From a bacterium (GTDB lineage: Bacteria > Hydrogenedentota > Hydrogenedentia > Hydrogenedentiales > SLHB01), in contig JAAEQP010000482.1 of NCBI GenBank assembly GCA_024231375.1, forward strand, positions 1 to 39,868: 39,868 nt of DNA, written 5' to 3'. Made by a program: the position numbers and the translations under genes. The notes under the pieces are model-generated. The model searched no databases. It was not told the origin of the DNA and was given only the letters and a program-made list of their open reading frames with translations. The number at the start of each line of letters is the position of its first letter. Within the stretch, counting starts at the first letter, position 1. This document shows, one piece after another, positions 8,406 through 17,756 of this stretch.

Positions 8406-8915
8406 ATGTTAATCGTAAGACCAAGCGCAGACTTCCGCGTGGTGTCCATGAACGACCCCGCGCTTGACCCGGTACCCCGCGAGACGATGTACGAATACGG
8501 CAACACACGCAACATCGACCTACTGAAACTCGACGAGCTCCCCGACAAGCCGACCGTGTTCGTATGTCGTCCGCTTCAATCTCAATTTGAGCATCTTGCG
8601 GAGAACCCGACCCCGCTCCAACGGTGGTTGGTATTCGCCACGCACGTCCGCAACATCGAGGAGTTCCCCGTCGACATCAAGCGCGTGGAGCGCAACGGCG
8701 AGGACGTCATCGACAACGACATGCAAGACGTCATCCCTCCCGAGTTCGTGCGGGAGATTGCCGACGTGATCATCGAGTGGGCTAGCGCCGATGGGGACAC
8801 CCTCCCTTTTTCGCCGCCGGATTCTGCGTGGGGGACACAGAGAACTCAGCGAGTTGCCCTCGCTGCGATGACTGCCCGCATGGACGAAGCTGCGAGCACG
8901 AAGCCTTCCGAGTAG
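8406..8915 (+). CDS. Tail assembly chaperone, short form (gpG-like)
   Basis: The product has 169 residues, with GGGAGGG before the ATG. It lies between the tube and tape measure genes, as lambda gpG does. The protein is acidic and mostly helical (PLQRWLVFATHVRNIEEFPVD, then VREIADVIIEWASADGD). A slippery heptamer CCCTTTT lies in its reading frame at 8804-8810, and the -1 frame stays open to 9193, so this is the product of ribosomes that do not shift. Chaperones of this type coat the tape measure during tail assembly. Confidence 0.75.
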   Translation: MLIVRPSADFRVVSMNDPALDPVPRETMYEYGNTRNIDLLKLDELPDKPTVFVCRPLQSQFEHLAENPTPLQRWLVFATHVRNIEEFPVDIKRVERNGEDVIDNDMQDVIPPEFVREIADVIIEWASADGDTLPFSPPDSAWGTQRTQRVALAAMTARMDEAASTKPSE

Positions 8916-9193
8916 TCGAGGGGTTGCCCGACGCGCAGTGGATGACGAGCCTTGGGCAGCGACTAGGCAAGCACATGCGCGGGTGGTTCCTCGCCTCGTG
9001 TCCGCAACGGCTAATCATAGACGTCGGCGTACGCGAGGTGTCGGAGTTGTACGCGTGGCGTAACGACGGATGTCTACAACGCAGCGACCTGACGCGCCCC
9101 GAGCAGCGGGCGGTCGAGGCGTTCGCGCGGGGGGTGGTCGCCGCACAGAACGACCGCATCAAAAGGGGGAGCGATGGCAAGGGCAAAGATTGA
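8406..9193 (+). CDS. Tail assembly chaperone, -1 frameshift fusion (gpGT-like)
   Basis: Read as join(8406..8810, 8810..9193): 135 residues of the short form followed by 127 residues in the -1 frame, 262 in all. The slip site C CCT TTT fits the X XXY YYZ rule. The added part starts FAAGFCVGDTENSASC and carries a Cys cluster (SCPRCDDCPHGRSCEHE), a likely zinc-binding element, then a helical C-terminus. The -1 frame has no good start with a ribosome site near 8810. In lambda the T domain recruits tube subunits; the same is inferred here. Confidence 0.75.
8804..8810 (+). promoter_or_regulatory. -1 programmed frameshift slippery heptamer
   Basis: C CCT TTT is phased with the zero frame so that tRNAs on CCT and TTT can re-pair with CCC and TTT. 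A perfect 7-bp stem, CAGCGAG (8847-8853) with CTCGCTG (8859-8865) around TTGCC, lies 36 bases downstream. That is further than the usual 5-9 bases, so the stem may act only as part of a larger fold. Position matches the known G/GT site of siphophages. Confidence 0.75.
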
Positions 9194-9464
9194 AATAGGA
9201 CTCACGGTTTCCTACCTCGTAGACATCGACCACGAGTGCGACGATAGCGACGACCTCGACGGGGTGGTTGACCTGACCGAGCGCGACGACGGTCCCGAAA
9301 TCATGGCGACCATGGTCGGGGTGCTCACCGACGACCCGCGCTATGTGGGGTTGTGCAACGAGATACATGTGGCGCTTGCCAAGGTGCGGACGCGCTACCC
9401 CGACACGATATTCGAAGCCTCCCTGTATCCAATCCACGGGCTCGCCGAGCCAGAAGCAATCTAA
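9174..9464 (+). CDS. Small tail-region protein
   Basis: The product has 96 residues and overlaps the end of the frameshift product by 20 bases, with AAAAGGGGG upstream. It is acidic (HECDDSDDLDGVVDLTERDD) with a helical second half, and ends 3 bases before the tape measure. No family was recognised. It might be another tail assembly factor, or bind metal through the Asp-rich stretch. Those are guesses from context. Confidence 0.5.
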   Translation: MARAKIEIGLTVSYLVDIDHECDDSDDLDGVVDLTERDDGPEIMATMVGVLTDDPRYVGLCNEIHVALAKVRTRYPDTIFEASLYPIHGLAEPEAI

Positions 9465-9467
9465 CAC

Positions 9468-11252
9468 ATGGGTTCAGTTTCAAGTAACGTCATCTTCGCC
9501 ATTGGGGCGACGGGGGCGAGCAAGGCTGTGGGGCAGTTCGCCATGGTCGGCGCTGCTATCTACAAGGTCGGGCAGGCGGTTGTGTCCGCGTACAAGGACG
9601 CGGAGAAGTTCCGCATGGCGTTTGAGCGTCTGAGCGACCAGCAAATCGACGGCGTCATGGCGATGGACAAAGCTACCGCAGGGTTCATGGATACGATGGG
9701 CTTGCTACAAGTCCAAGTCAAAGCCACCGAGATGGGACTTGACCAGAACAATAAAGCCATGGAGGCGATGGCTAAAGTGTCGCTCGACATCTCTCGCAAG
9801 TTAGGCGAGGGACCGGATGCGATGATTGCCCGCTTGAACAAACTAGTCGAGGGCGTGGGCAAGGGTACCACACGCAGTTTGAAAGAGTTTGGTTTGGACC
9901 TGTCCACCGCGCTGCGTGATGCGGGCAAGTCCACCGAGGACATGGCGGCGGCTCAAGACATGGCGCTGAAGATGGTCATTGACCGGGCGCAAGAGTTGTC
10001 CGATGTGGTCGGCGCGGAGAACATGCGCGAGGGGTTCGACCGTCTGAACAACGACATCGACACCACCATCGGTTTGATGTGGGGTAGCATCACGAATACA
10101 GGCGGGGGATTGGCGGGCGCGTTCGATGCGGTTCACGCCGCGATGGGCACCGTCAACGATTTGATGATGTCGCCCACCACCAAAGACGCGATGCAGGAGT
10201 ACATCTGGTCGGTGCAGGGTATCGCCGACGCGTGGACCACCACCGCACAGATGATACTTGCGGGCGCGGGCGCGATTGATTCCTCGTCAAATGCGTTCCT
10301 TCAAAACATCGCAATGATAAAAGGCGAGGGACAAGCCAAGGCTGCGGGGCGTGCTCAGGGGGCGATGGAGCTTGAGCAGATGAAGGCGTTGGGGATGATA
10401 CCTAGCGCCACCCCTGCTGCGGGAAAGAAGGCACCAAAGAAAAAGCGCGGTGGCGGTGGCGGCAAGCGCAAGACAGAAACCGCCGAGCAATTCGACATGG
10501 AGTTCTCCCTTGCCGAGTCGATGGAATCCGAACAAGCCGACTTGCTAGGCGGCGAGATAGACGCGAAGCAACAAGAGTGGGCGATGCGCTCGATGACATG
10601 GGAACAGACCATGGCCGAGCAGCGCCTTGACGCCGAGTGGATGGTCTACGAAAAGAAGGTCGAACTGATCGAAGCCGTCGAAACCAGACGCGTCACCGCT
10701 GGCGAAACCGCGCTGGGCATAGAGCAACAACACATCGACGCATCGTTGCACATCTGGGAGCAGGGACTAGCGGGCAAGAGCGAACTACTCGGCGGGTTCT
10801 TCGGCACGATGGCCAAAGGTATGGAGGTGTTCGGCAAGAAAGGACACCGCGCTGCCAAGGCCATGATGATCGGAGAAGCCACGATGGCTTCCGCAAACGC
10901 AGCGATCAAGGCCTACTCGGCAATGGCGGGCATTCCATACGTTGGACCCGCACTTGGAATCGCGGCAGCGGCGGCGGCGGCGGCCTTCGGCGCAGCCCAA
11001 ATCAAGGCGATTTCTAAACAGAAGTACGGGCAGACAAGTTCGCTATCGGGCGGCGGTGGGTACGGTGGCGGCGTCGGTGGGCCGAGCGGTCCAGGCTCCA
11101 CCGTGACGGGCATCGGCAATCAAGGCGGCGCACCGGTCGTCGTGGTGAACGTCGAGGGCAGTCTATCCCACGCCATCACCGACATCAAAACAGAGTACGG
11201 CAACAAGGTGGACAGCGGCGAGTGGAATGGGTGGGGAGGCGAGGATAACTAA
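9468..11252 (+). CDS. Tape measure protein
   Basis: The product has 594 residues, largely helical and Ala/Met rich. N-terminal segment GASKAVGQFAMVGAAIYKVGQAV resembles tape-measure openings. A Lys/Gly linker lies near residue 325 (KKAPKKKRGGGGGKRK), a hydrophobic segment near 495-515 (GPALGIAAAAAAAAFGAAQ), and a Gly-rich tail follows. It sits downstream of the frameshift chaperones. At the usual 0.15 nm per residue it predicts a tail of about 90 nm, rather short. No lytic domain was seen in it, unlike some tape measures. Confidence 0.8.
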   Translation: MGSVSSNVIFAIGATGASKAVGQFAMVGAAIYKVGQAVVSAYKDAEKFRMAFERLSDQQIDGVMAMDKATAGFMDTMGLLQVQVKATEMGLDQNNKAMEAMAKVSLDISRKLGEGPDAMIARLNKLVEGVGKGTTRSLKEFGLDLSTALRDAGKSTEDMAAAQDMALKMVIDRAQELSDVVGAENMREGFDRLNNDIDTTIGLMWGSITNTGGGLAGAFDAVHAAMGTVNDLMMSPTTKDAMQEYIWSVQGIADAWTTTAQMILAGAGAIDSSSNAFLQNIAMIKGEGQAKAAGRAQGAMELEQMKALGMIPSATPAAGKKAPKKKRGGGGGKRKTETAEQFDMEFSLAESMESEQADLLGGEIDAKQQEWAMRSMTWEQTMAEQRLDAEWMVYEKKVELIEAVETRRVTAGETALGIEQQHIDASLHIWEQGLAGKSELLGGFFGTMAKGMEVFGKKGHRAAKAMMIGEATMASANAAIKAYSAMAGIPYVGPALGIAAAAAAAAFGAAQIKAISKQKYGQTSSLSGGGGYGGGVGGPSGPGSTVTGIGNQGGAPVVVVNVEGSLSHAITDIKTEYGNKVDSGEWNGWGGEDN

Positions 11253-12139
11253 TGGAAGCGTTCCTTCGACCGATAGAAATCACAACCGCCAACGACGGCA
11301 TCACCGTGGACGGCAACGCGAAGACCATGACGAACGGTGTCTACGCGTCAATCCTTACGTTCATCTCAGAGCTTGAGGACGTCATACAAACTGAGTTCGC
11401 CACTGTTACGATACGCCTCACGACAGACGGCAAGATTAAGTTTATCAAGAGCGATGCGGGCAACGCCGCGCTGACTGCTATCGAGTATCCGCTGATGAGA
11501 CTACTAGGAGAGGACGACGACACGAACGCAATCACTGTCCCTGCATCCTCGTCAATCACGATGGACCTGACGCCCGAGTATTGTTGGTTCCCCACGTACC
11601 AAGAAGCCAAGGGGCACCCGTGGGATGTGCGATACGCCGAGCGGTTCGCGGGCAGCGTGGCGCAGTCGGGCGCGTTGTCGGGGTTGCGCACGGGCGCGGA
11701 ACTAGAATATCGAGAGTTCGAATACAACTTCGAGCCCATCGCCAACGTGCTGCACAGCGGCGAGGACGAATGCTACACGATGGACGGCACGACGTACTAT
11801 CCGAACCAACGACGCAGCTTTACCACGTTCATCGACGAGGCGCGCAGCGCGTATCCGACAGTGAGCACGAACACCATCAGCGTCGGGGGTTGTTGGTACG
11901 TCCCTAACTTCGAAAACTACTGCGGCGACTCGCCGACGTGGGCGCATCCCGATGCGATGTCATCGTACAACGGCACGGTGTACCTGCACTCTTGCACCCC
12001 ACATAGATATACATTTTGCAACCTCGACCCGAAGGGCGCGGACAAACCGAAGCACAGTATCAACGAGAACCACACCGACTTCTGGTCGGTTAACTTCGGA
12101 CTGCATACAACCACACCCCCTACATGGACGGCACCATAG
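11252..12139 (+). CDS. Probable distal tail protein
   Basis: The product has 295 residues, and its start overlaps the tape measure stop (TAATG). The N-terminal 100 residues read as a beta domain (ITVDGNAKTMTNGVYASILTF). The remainder is rich in aromatic residues and has several Cys residues (GDSPTW, HSCTPHRYTFCN). The slot directly after the tape measure is that of distal tail or tip proteins. No family was recognised, so the function is inferred from order. Confidence 0.55.
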   Translation: MEAFLRPIEITTANDGITVDGNAKTMTNGVYASILTFISELEDVIQTEFATVTIRLTTDGKIKFIKSDAGNAALTAIEYPLMRLLGEDDDTNAITVPASSSITMDLTPEYCWFPTYQEAKGHPWDVRYAERFAGSVAQSGALSGLRTGAELEYREFEYNFEPIANVLHSGEDECYTMDGTTYYPNQRRSFTTFIDEARSAYPTVSTNTISVGGCWYVPNFENYCGDSPTWAHPDAMSSYNGTVYLHSCTPHRYTFCNLDPKGADKPKHSINENHTDFWSVNFGLHTTTPPTWTAP

Positions 12140-15100
12140 ATGGCTGCTCATACACTAACGTCAGCACTTGAGACGGGCACGGCCAAAGTTGAGTACGTGT
12201 TCCACGTGGGCGGTATGCCGTGGGCGGTGCATACGTCGGGCCTGACGTCTATCTCCTCCGCGTATCGGCGGCAGATGTTCGGCGACGAGTGGTACGGTGT
12301 CGCGAAGTATTACGCTAATGATGTATCCCTATACCCACACCTTCAGACGCCGGGCGCGCAGACTGTCACCATGAAGGACGGGGTGGGCACGCTTGACGGT
12401 GGCGCGTGGACTGCTGAAATTCTCGACCTCCCTGCGGGTGACTCCACATTTCCCCACAACCAACGCACGAACATCGTTGGGCTTGAAGGAGTGTCGGCGA
12501 TGGCCAACCCGCGACAAGACCCAACCATCGGGCACGCGGATTTGTGGACGGCGTTCGGCAAGGCGGCAACCACGCTGTCGATAGATAACGACTTCGCGGA
12601 CATTATCCACGACGGTATCACCGCGAAGGGCGGCGACCCATATCTATTGTGGATTGGTGGCGAGTGCGTGGCGGCGACAGCCGAGGCTGCGGGCAGCGGG
12701 TACGCGCTCGACTTGACCGTGGCGGGCGGGGAGCGTGGGCTGTTCCGCTCGAAGAAGCAAAGCCACCACCCGCGCAGCGTGAATACATCCGCGCCTATCA
12801 AGGTCTGTTCGGCACCGCTCAACGGCATCGCCGCCCGCCCCTACTATCTCTGGGCGATACTCGTAGACGACGACGGCACACCCATCGACGACCCGCACCT
12901 GTTGAGACACGGCAAGGTGGGGCAACAGGTATCGTATCAACCCGGTCGCAGCATGTGGAACGTGCAGTGTTTGCCGTGGTGGAAGTGGCTCGACACCGAC
13001 ATCCATATCGACGCATTCGAAGGGCACCTTGCGAAGTTCACGTTCAGCCGCCCGAAGGACGGCGGCGACACGCCACCCCATATGCAACTCCGCGAGTGGG
13101 ACTCGGGGGCATGGGGTGACACGCTCGACATCTGGCTATGTGGCGACGGCTCTGCTGATGCGGTCGTGACGTACGATACCATTGAAGAACTGTTCAACGC
13201 TATTGGTGATGCTTGCACGGCGGCGAGTACAGCAGACGGCACTAACGATTATGTCTATGACTGCTCGCCCGTTGGGCCGTGGTCCGAAGATGGACCATCC
13301 AGCCCCGTTGACCAACGCCCACAAATCAGGGGGCCGCTAGTTGGCATCTGTTCGTTTGGATACTCTGGCCCGGTGTTGGACGGCATCGAAGAGTGGGTAG
13401 CAGAACATCGTCACGCGGGCAACCCCAAGAACCACAGATGGTGGGGCTTCGATTTCGAGGAGGCAGACGACAGCGCGAACGGCGGCTGGATACCTACCCG
13501 CGATGCGTCGTCGATGACCACGTTCGGCAACTCGCCGCGCTATGTTTATCAATGGTTCGAGGCCGAAGCGGAGACGGACTACGACGACGACGAGAGCGAA
13601 CTTGGCAAACTGTGGCCAGTCCCGCAGGTGGGCGGGGCTGCTCGCATGTGGCTCGACAACGAAGCCGACTGTACATCATTCGCGGCGGGCGACGAGTTGA
13701 CCATTGGCACCGAGGATTTTTGGTTACAACTGGGGTGGGGATTGTTCCGCACGTCGCTGTCGAAGGGATACGTGAAGGACAAGGGCACTGGCCCACCGGC
13801 AAACAACTACGTCGAACTAGGCGACGACGTGCCCGACTTCCCCAACTGGGGCACGGGTGATCACCCCGTATTGATGGGGCAGAAAGCCGACGCGGGCGAC
13901 GATAACGACGACAAGATATTCGGGCGCTCGTGCTATTTGTACTACCGCCCCAACCTACACGCTACCGACCCGTGGCCGGTCAAGCAAAACTTCGACGTTA
14001 TCACCGACAAGCCGAGCACCATCTTCAAGGCGTTGCTAGGTGACACGTCAGAGATAACGATACCCGAAGCCACGCAGGTTGACCATATACCAGACTCGCT
14101 TTCGCTTGGACTGTCGCACCCGACCATCGACTGGGATTCGCTCGACGAGTACATCGAGTCAAGTTCAAGCGGGTTCGATGGCATGTCGTTCAGGATGCGG
14201 TACAACGGGCGCATAAACATCTGGCAACTGTTCTTGAACCTGCTTCGCTTCTGGGGGTTGACCCCAACGTACGAGTGGGTGCAAGCGCAGAAGATGTACC
14301 GCGTGCGGTTCCGCGAAGTCGGCACGATCAACAGCACGCTTGCGGTGTTGGGCGGGCGCAAGTTGGACAGCACGCGCATCAGCAGGGGCACGAAGATAAC
14401 AACCAAGCACTCGTCTGATTGGCTAGTCAACAGCGCCGACGTGTCGATGTGGTGGGACTATCAAGCCGGGGAGTTTGCACACAAGTATCAGTTTGGCGAT
14501 AGCAGTGGGTTCGCACCGACCGGCGGCAAGAGGAACACTATCAAAGTCGAAGACCGCATCACGCGTATTGACCCATCGGTCGGTGACAACGAAGCAGCGT
14601 TGATAACTCACTTCGCCGTGATACTCGACAGCACAATGACTCCCCACCCGACGCAGACGGTCAGGGCTACCGTCGACAAGGTGCTTTCCTTTGGTGTGGG
14701 TGTGGAGTCGCTTGTCACGGTGGACGGCGCGAAGAACCCATACGGCGGTGTGGTCGGCATGACCGACTGGGCGGCGTTAATAACATCGATGACGTGCGAC
14801 CCGAGCGCGGGCACCACGGGCTACACGTACCGCCTCGCCGCCACAAACGCGAAGGGGTGGGCACCGACATGCCGCATCACGGCGAGCACGGTTGACGACG
14901 CCGACAAGGTGAGCGTAACGGGTATCAGCCTCGACGGTGACGGGCAGGAATGGTGTGGCACGGGCGAGACGGATGGATGGTATGATCATTGGTTCTTTAC
15001 CAACGCCGAATTCAATAGTTCGATGGATGCGCCCACCTACTCGACCGGCTCTGCTATCACTTGCCCCGTCGTGCTGTGGACTATCGAAGACGCAACCCCC

Positions 15101-15364
15101 GTCTATATCACGGGCGTCACTTGCACCGCTGTCAGCCTGAGCACGTGGGCAACTATCAACGGCGCGGGCGGCGACTTCTTTGAATTGACCGGCAGCGGGT
15201 GGACGGGCTCTTGGGACGTCGCCAAAGATTGGTACATGACGTTCGCCGACTTCGACCACGCATCGCTACCGGACTTCGCGAAGGAGTACATTTTCATCGC
15301 CGACACGGACGGCACGATAACCGACTCGGCTGCGGCGGTCTTCGCCGGGGAGGAGTGGAAATAA
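12140..15364 (+). CDS. Large tail tip/baseplate hub protein
   Basis: The product has 1074 residues, the largest gene in the window. It is beta-rich with many Trp, Asp and Gly residues and no coiled coil. The N-terminal third has a domain with YVFHVGGMPWAVHTSG; the middle has WRYNGRINIWQLFLNLLRFWG-like hydrophobic content near residue 700; the C-terminal third has repeated Thr/Ser-rich strands. Position after the distal tail protein suggests the hub that carries host-contact domains. No peptidase or lysozyme motif was found by eye. Confidence 0.6.
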   Translation: MAAHTLTSALETGTAKVEYVFHVGGMPWAVHTSGLTSISSAYRRQMFGDEWYGVAKYYANDVSLYPHLQTPGAQTVTMKDGVGTLDGGAWTAEILDLPAGDSTFPHNQRTNIVGLEGVSAMANPRQDPTIGHADLWTAFGKAATTLSIDNDFADIIHDGITAKGGDPYLLWIGGECVAATAEAAGSGYALDLTVAGGERGLFRSKKQSHHPRSVNTSAPIKVCSAPLNGIAARPYYLWAILVDDDGTPIDDPHLLRHGKVGQQVSYQPGRSMWNVQCLPWWKWLDTDIHIDAFEGHLAKFTFSRPKDGGDTPPHMQLREWDSGAWGDTLDIWLCGDGSADAVVTYDTIEELFNAIGDACTAASTADGTNDYVYDCSPVGPWSEDGPSSPVDQRPQIRGPLVGICSFGYSGPVLDGIEEWVAEHRHAGNPKNHRWWGFDFEEADDSANGGWIPTRDASSMTTFGNSPRYVYQWFEAEAETDYDDDESELGKLWPVPQVGGAARMWLDNEADCTSFAAGDELTIGTEDFWLQLGWGLFRTSLSKGYVKDKGTGPPANNYVELGDDVPDFPNWGTGDHPVLMGQKADAGDDNDDKIFGRSCYLYYRPNLHATDPWPVKQNFDVITDKPSTIFKALLGDTSEITIPEATQVDHIPDSLSLGLSHPTIDWDSLDEYIESSSSGFDGMSFRMRYNGRINIWQLFLNLLRFWGLTPTYEWVQAQKMYRVRFREVGTINSTLAVLGGRKLDSTRISRGTKITTKHSSDWLVNSADVSMWWDYQAGEFAHKYQFGDSSGFAPTGGKRNTIKVEDRITRIDPSVGDNEAALITHFAVILDSTMTPHPTQTVRATVDKVLSFGVGVESLVTVDGAKNPYGGVVGMTDWAALITSMTCDPSAGTTGYTYRLAATNAKGWAPTCRITASTVDDADKVSVTGISLDGDGQEWCGTGETDGWYDHWFFTNAEFNSSMDAPTYSTGSAITCPVVLWTIEDATPVYITGVTCTAVSLSTWATINGAGGDFFELTGSGWTGSWDVAKDWYMTFADFDHASLPDFAKEYIFIADTDGTITDSAAAVFAGEEWK

Positions 15365-15993
15365 TGACCAACGAAATCGCGCCATCCAATTGGGGCATGA
15401 AGGTCAACGACCTTGTGAGCAGCGCAAACAATAACATCATGTACCTCGCCATCCCCTATCAGGAACAGTGTTACAAGTGGAGCGACAGCAATACAGCGAA
15501 GTTCTATCGGCTTCGCTTCCGGTGGCATGGCGACGTGGCAAACGTTTCGAACCGCGTCAAGGTGCGGGCAAAGGTGGGCGCAGACCCGAACGACACCATC
15601 GAATATTACGACCACACCGGGGGCGCTGATGAATGGGATGCGACGTGGGCAGCCGCGAACGAGACGAACATGCACCCCGAGGCGAAACCGCTTCCCACTG
15701 TTAGCGATGAGTCCAAGTGCCCCGCGTACTTCTCGCCCAAGTTGCGCTTCCAAAAAGAAGACAGCACCGACGGGTCAATCAACGGCGTCGAGATTGGCGC
15801 GGTAAACGATACCGCCCACGCCGCCCCAGACCTTGACTGCATCTTGGCAGACCGCGCTGGAGCCGAGCGAATGTATACCGCCCTTCGCCCTGCGTGTTCG
15901 TGGCTTATCTCTGATGCGCTGTGCCACACGTTCAACCGGCTAACCGAGTTTGCCCGGTGGCGCATGTCGTGCCCAATGGCGGGGTATCGCTGA
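15364..15993 (+). CDS. Probable minor tail/baseplate protein
   Basis: The product has 209 residues. ATG 15364 overlaps the hub stop (ATAATG). It is beta-rich with Asp, Asn and Thr, and includes YKWSDSNTAKFYRLRFRWHG. Cysteines cluster in the C-terminal part, and a helical tail (FNRLTEFARWRMSCPMAG) follows. It overlaps the next gene by one base. A tail tip or fibre component is inferred from context only. Confidence 0.5.
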   Translation: MTNEIAPSNWGMKVNDLVSSANNNIMYLAIPYQEQCYKWSDSNTAKFYRLRFRWHGDVANVSNRVKVRAKVGADPNDTIEYYDHTGGADEWDATWAAANETNMHPEAKPLPTVSDESKCPAYFSPKLRFQKEDSTDGSINGVEIGAVNDTAHAAPDLDCILADRAGAERMYTALRPACSWLISDALCHTFNRLTEFARWRMSCPMAGYR

Positions 15994-17126
15994 TGCCTAT
16001 TATCATTGGGCCGCTTGGTTCGCAGACGTGGCAGAGGATGCCCATCTATTGCAAGTATCAACGCGGGTGGACGGGGCGCACGCCGAGCGCGGCAAAGACC
16101 GGGCAGGCGCTGCAGAAGTCATACAACCATTTGGTCAACTGGCGGTATCAGGGGCCGATGCACATGACGTCATTGCCCGCCGACAGCAACTACAACGAGA
16201 ACTGGCACACCGGCGTATTCTATATTCCCGTTCACTACCCCCCGAAGACTGACGCAGTTACCACGACGAGGCGGATTGCTATCGTCGTGCGCAAGTGGGC
16301 GCAAGCAGCGGGCGCAGCGGCGTCAATCAAAATCAACACCGAGGGTGGTGGCGATACAACGCTATGGTCGAAGACGTTCGACGCAGCGGGCAACCTCGCC
16401 GAAGGTATGAACGCCTACGCCGAGCAGACGTTCTTCTATGACTACGAGCCACCATCGGGCACCAACGACAGTTCGTTTACCTGGCTGGAACTGACGACCG
16501 ACAACATCTATCTCGCTTGTGTTGGCGTATGGCACGTACACGACGCGTACTTGAGCGCCGACCAGTTGCCGATGAAGTTGAACGACTTCGGACCCGGGCG
16601 CATGATCACCGCCGACACCAATTCGCTAGGCGGCATGATGGAAGAGCAGGGGTTAGGCATCGGCGTGCATAACGAAGAGAACGCAGAACGCTGCACGCGT
16701 CGTGTCCTCTTCAACACCAGCCATCCCACGGGCACGAAAATCACAGGCGCTCAAGCATACATCAATGTCTATGGTGAGTGGGTGTTCCCTGCTCGCGCGC
16801 GCGACCTCGACGGGAGCGAAGACGCGGTGCCTAGTTATCCTTGTTTCGTTGTGACCACCACGGGCACGGGTGTCGGCACGAACCCAAAGGTGAAGTATAC
16901 AAGTGGCGGCGACTCGTGGACATGGGAGAACCCCAACTCGACGAACTATAGTGGCAAGTTGATCAACCCGTGGAGCACGGGCGTCACGGGTGGTGCGGGC
17001 ACTGCGCTTGACATCAAGTCGGCGAGCGACGACGAGGTAACGATCGAGTTTAGCGCGGAGAACGGGCAGACCATCACGCTGCATAACACGAGTCTCTTCG
17101 AGGGACCGCCACCGAATTGGACTTAG
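15993..17126 (+). CDS. Probable tail fibre or receptor-binding protein
   Basis: The product has 377 residues and its ATG overlaps the preceding stop (TGATG). Beta-rich, Thr/Gly/Asn-rich, with aromatic clusters (YNENWHTGVFYIPVHYPP). The C-terminal 100 residues (VTIEFSAENGQTITLHNTSLFEGP) read like a beta-sandwich tip domain. As the last large protein before the holin-like gene, it is a good candidate for host recognition. No collagen-like or pectate-lyase pattern was seen. Confidence 0.5.
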   Translation: MPIIIGPLGSQTWQRMPIYCKYQRGWTGRTPSAAKTGQALQKSYNHLVNWRYQGPMHMTSLPADSNYNENWHTGVFYIPVHYPPKTDAVTTTRRIAIVVRKWAQAAGAAASIKINTEGGGDTTLWSKTFDAAGNLAEGMNAYAEQTFFYDYEPPSGTNDSSFTWLELTTDNIYLACVGVWHVHDAYLSADQLPMKLNDFGPGRMITADTNSLGGMMEEQGLGIGVHNEENAERCTRRVLFNTSHPTGTKITGAQAYINVYGEWVFPARARDLDGSEDAVPSYPCFVVTTTGTGVGTNPKVKYTSGGDSWTWENPNSTNYSGKLINPWSTGVTGGAGTALDIKSASDDEVTIEFSAENGQTITLHNTSLFEGPPPNWT

Positions 17127-17130
17127 ACCA

Positions 17131-17385
17131 ATGACTAACGACGAACGAATCCTGGGCAAGCTCGACGCGATTGATACCAAGGTAGACGACACGCGCGAGA
17201 CGATGGTAGCCATCTCGACGCGCATGGAGTTCGTCGCCACGAGGGACGACCTATCGACCGCGATTCAAACGCACGTCAACAACCGCCACGCCACCAAGCC
17301 CATCAATTGGAAACCCATCGTAGTAGGAATCGGCGCAGTCCTTGCCGCCGTTGCCGCCTCCATTGGCGGCGTCGCCCTTCAGTAG
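17131..17385 (+). CDS. Holin-like/XhlA-like membrane protein
   Basis: The product has 84 residues. Residues 1-50 form a heptad-like helix (ILGKLDAIDTKVDDTRETMV). Residues about 60-84 (WKPIVVGIGAVLAAVAASIGGVALQ region) are one hydrophobic membrane segment at the C-terminus. That coiled-coil plus tail-anchor layout is typical of haemolysin XhlA-like phage proteins, which help membrane disruption at lysis. It closes the tail operon. No adjacent endolysin is recognisable. A GCCGCC/GGCGGC stem (17353-17370) falls within its final codons. Confidence 0.6.
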   Translation: MTNDERILGKLDAIDTKVDDTRETMVAISTRMEFVATRDDLSTAIQTHVNNRHATKPINWKPIVVGIGAVLAAVAASIGGVALQ

Positions 17386-17395
17386 ACAACCCTTC

Positions 17396-17424
17396 TTGAC
17401 ATCCCATACAATGTAGTATAGTAT
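17396..17424 (+). promoter_or_regulatory. Strong sigma70-type early promoter
   Basis: TTGACA (17396-17401) and TAGTAT (17419-17424) are separated by exactly 17 bases in the only AT-rich spacer of this area. The start site would be near 17431, giving a leader that is little more than the AGGGAGG ribosome site. It should drive the early operon beginning at 17448. Confidence 0.8.
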
Positions 17425-17447
17425 CCTTTAACAAGGGAGGTGGACTG

Positions 17448-17756
17448 TTGCACGATGAACTCGTCAATCCGTCGCACTATAATTGTTTTGAGCACCAACC
17501 GCGCGAGGTGTCGGGCGAGTGGTTTGGCTACGGCAGACCCGCTGCGTTCATCGGGTTCGACCTGTCGCATGTGTTGAGTTACTTGGCGAGGCTTGGCGAC
17601 AAAGACCCGATGGCGTATCCACCGGGGTCGAGCGAGTTGGACCGAATAGCAATCGACTTGGGCAAGGCGCAAGACTTTATTGAGCACGCCCGCAAGTACA
17701 CCGAACGGATAGCGAGAGAGGGAGGGGATGATGTGGACAAGCGAAGCACCGAGTGA
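17448..17756 (+). CDS. DUF3310-like small early protein
   Basis: The product has 102 residues, first in the operon after the promoter at 17396. TTG 17448 was chosen because AGGGAGG (17434-17440) is 7 bases away and no in-frame ATG fits. The opening VNPSHYN and the later FDLSHVLSYLARLGDKDP and IDLGKAQDFIEHARKY match the phage DUF3310 pattern (NPxHY, then a YL-R-K helix and a DLxKAxxYL helix). Its biochemical role is unknown; related proteins are common in early regions. Confidence 0.65.
   Translation: MHDELVNPSHYNCFEHQPREVSGEWFGYGRPAAFIGFDLSHVLSYLARLGDKDPMAYPPGSSELDRIAIDLGKAQDFIEHARKYTERIAREGGDDVDKRSTE

Noticed and set aside
17353..17370. GCCGCC/GGCGGC stem at the holin-like gene end as a terminator
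   Set aside because: It lies inside codons and lacks a U-tract; the nearby promoter does suggest a boundary, but the stem alone is not evidence.
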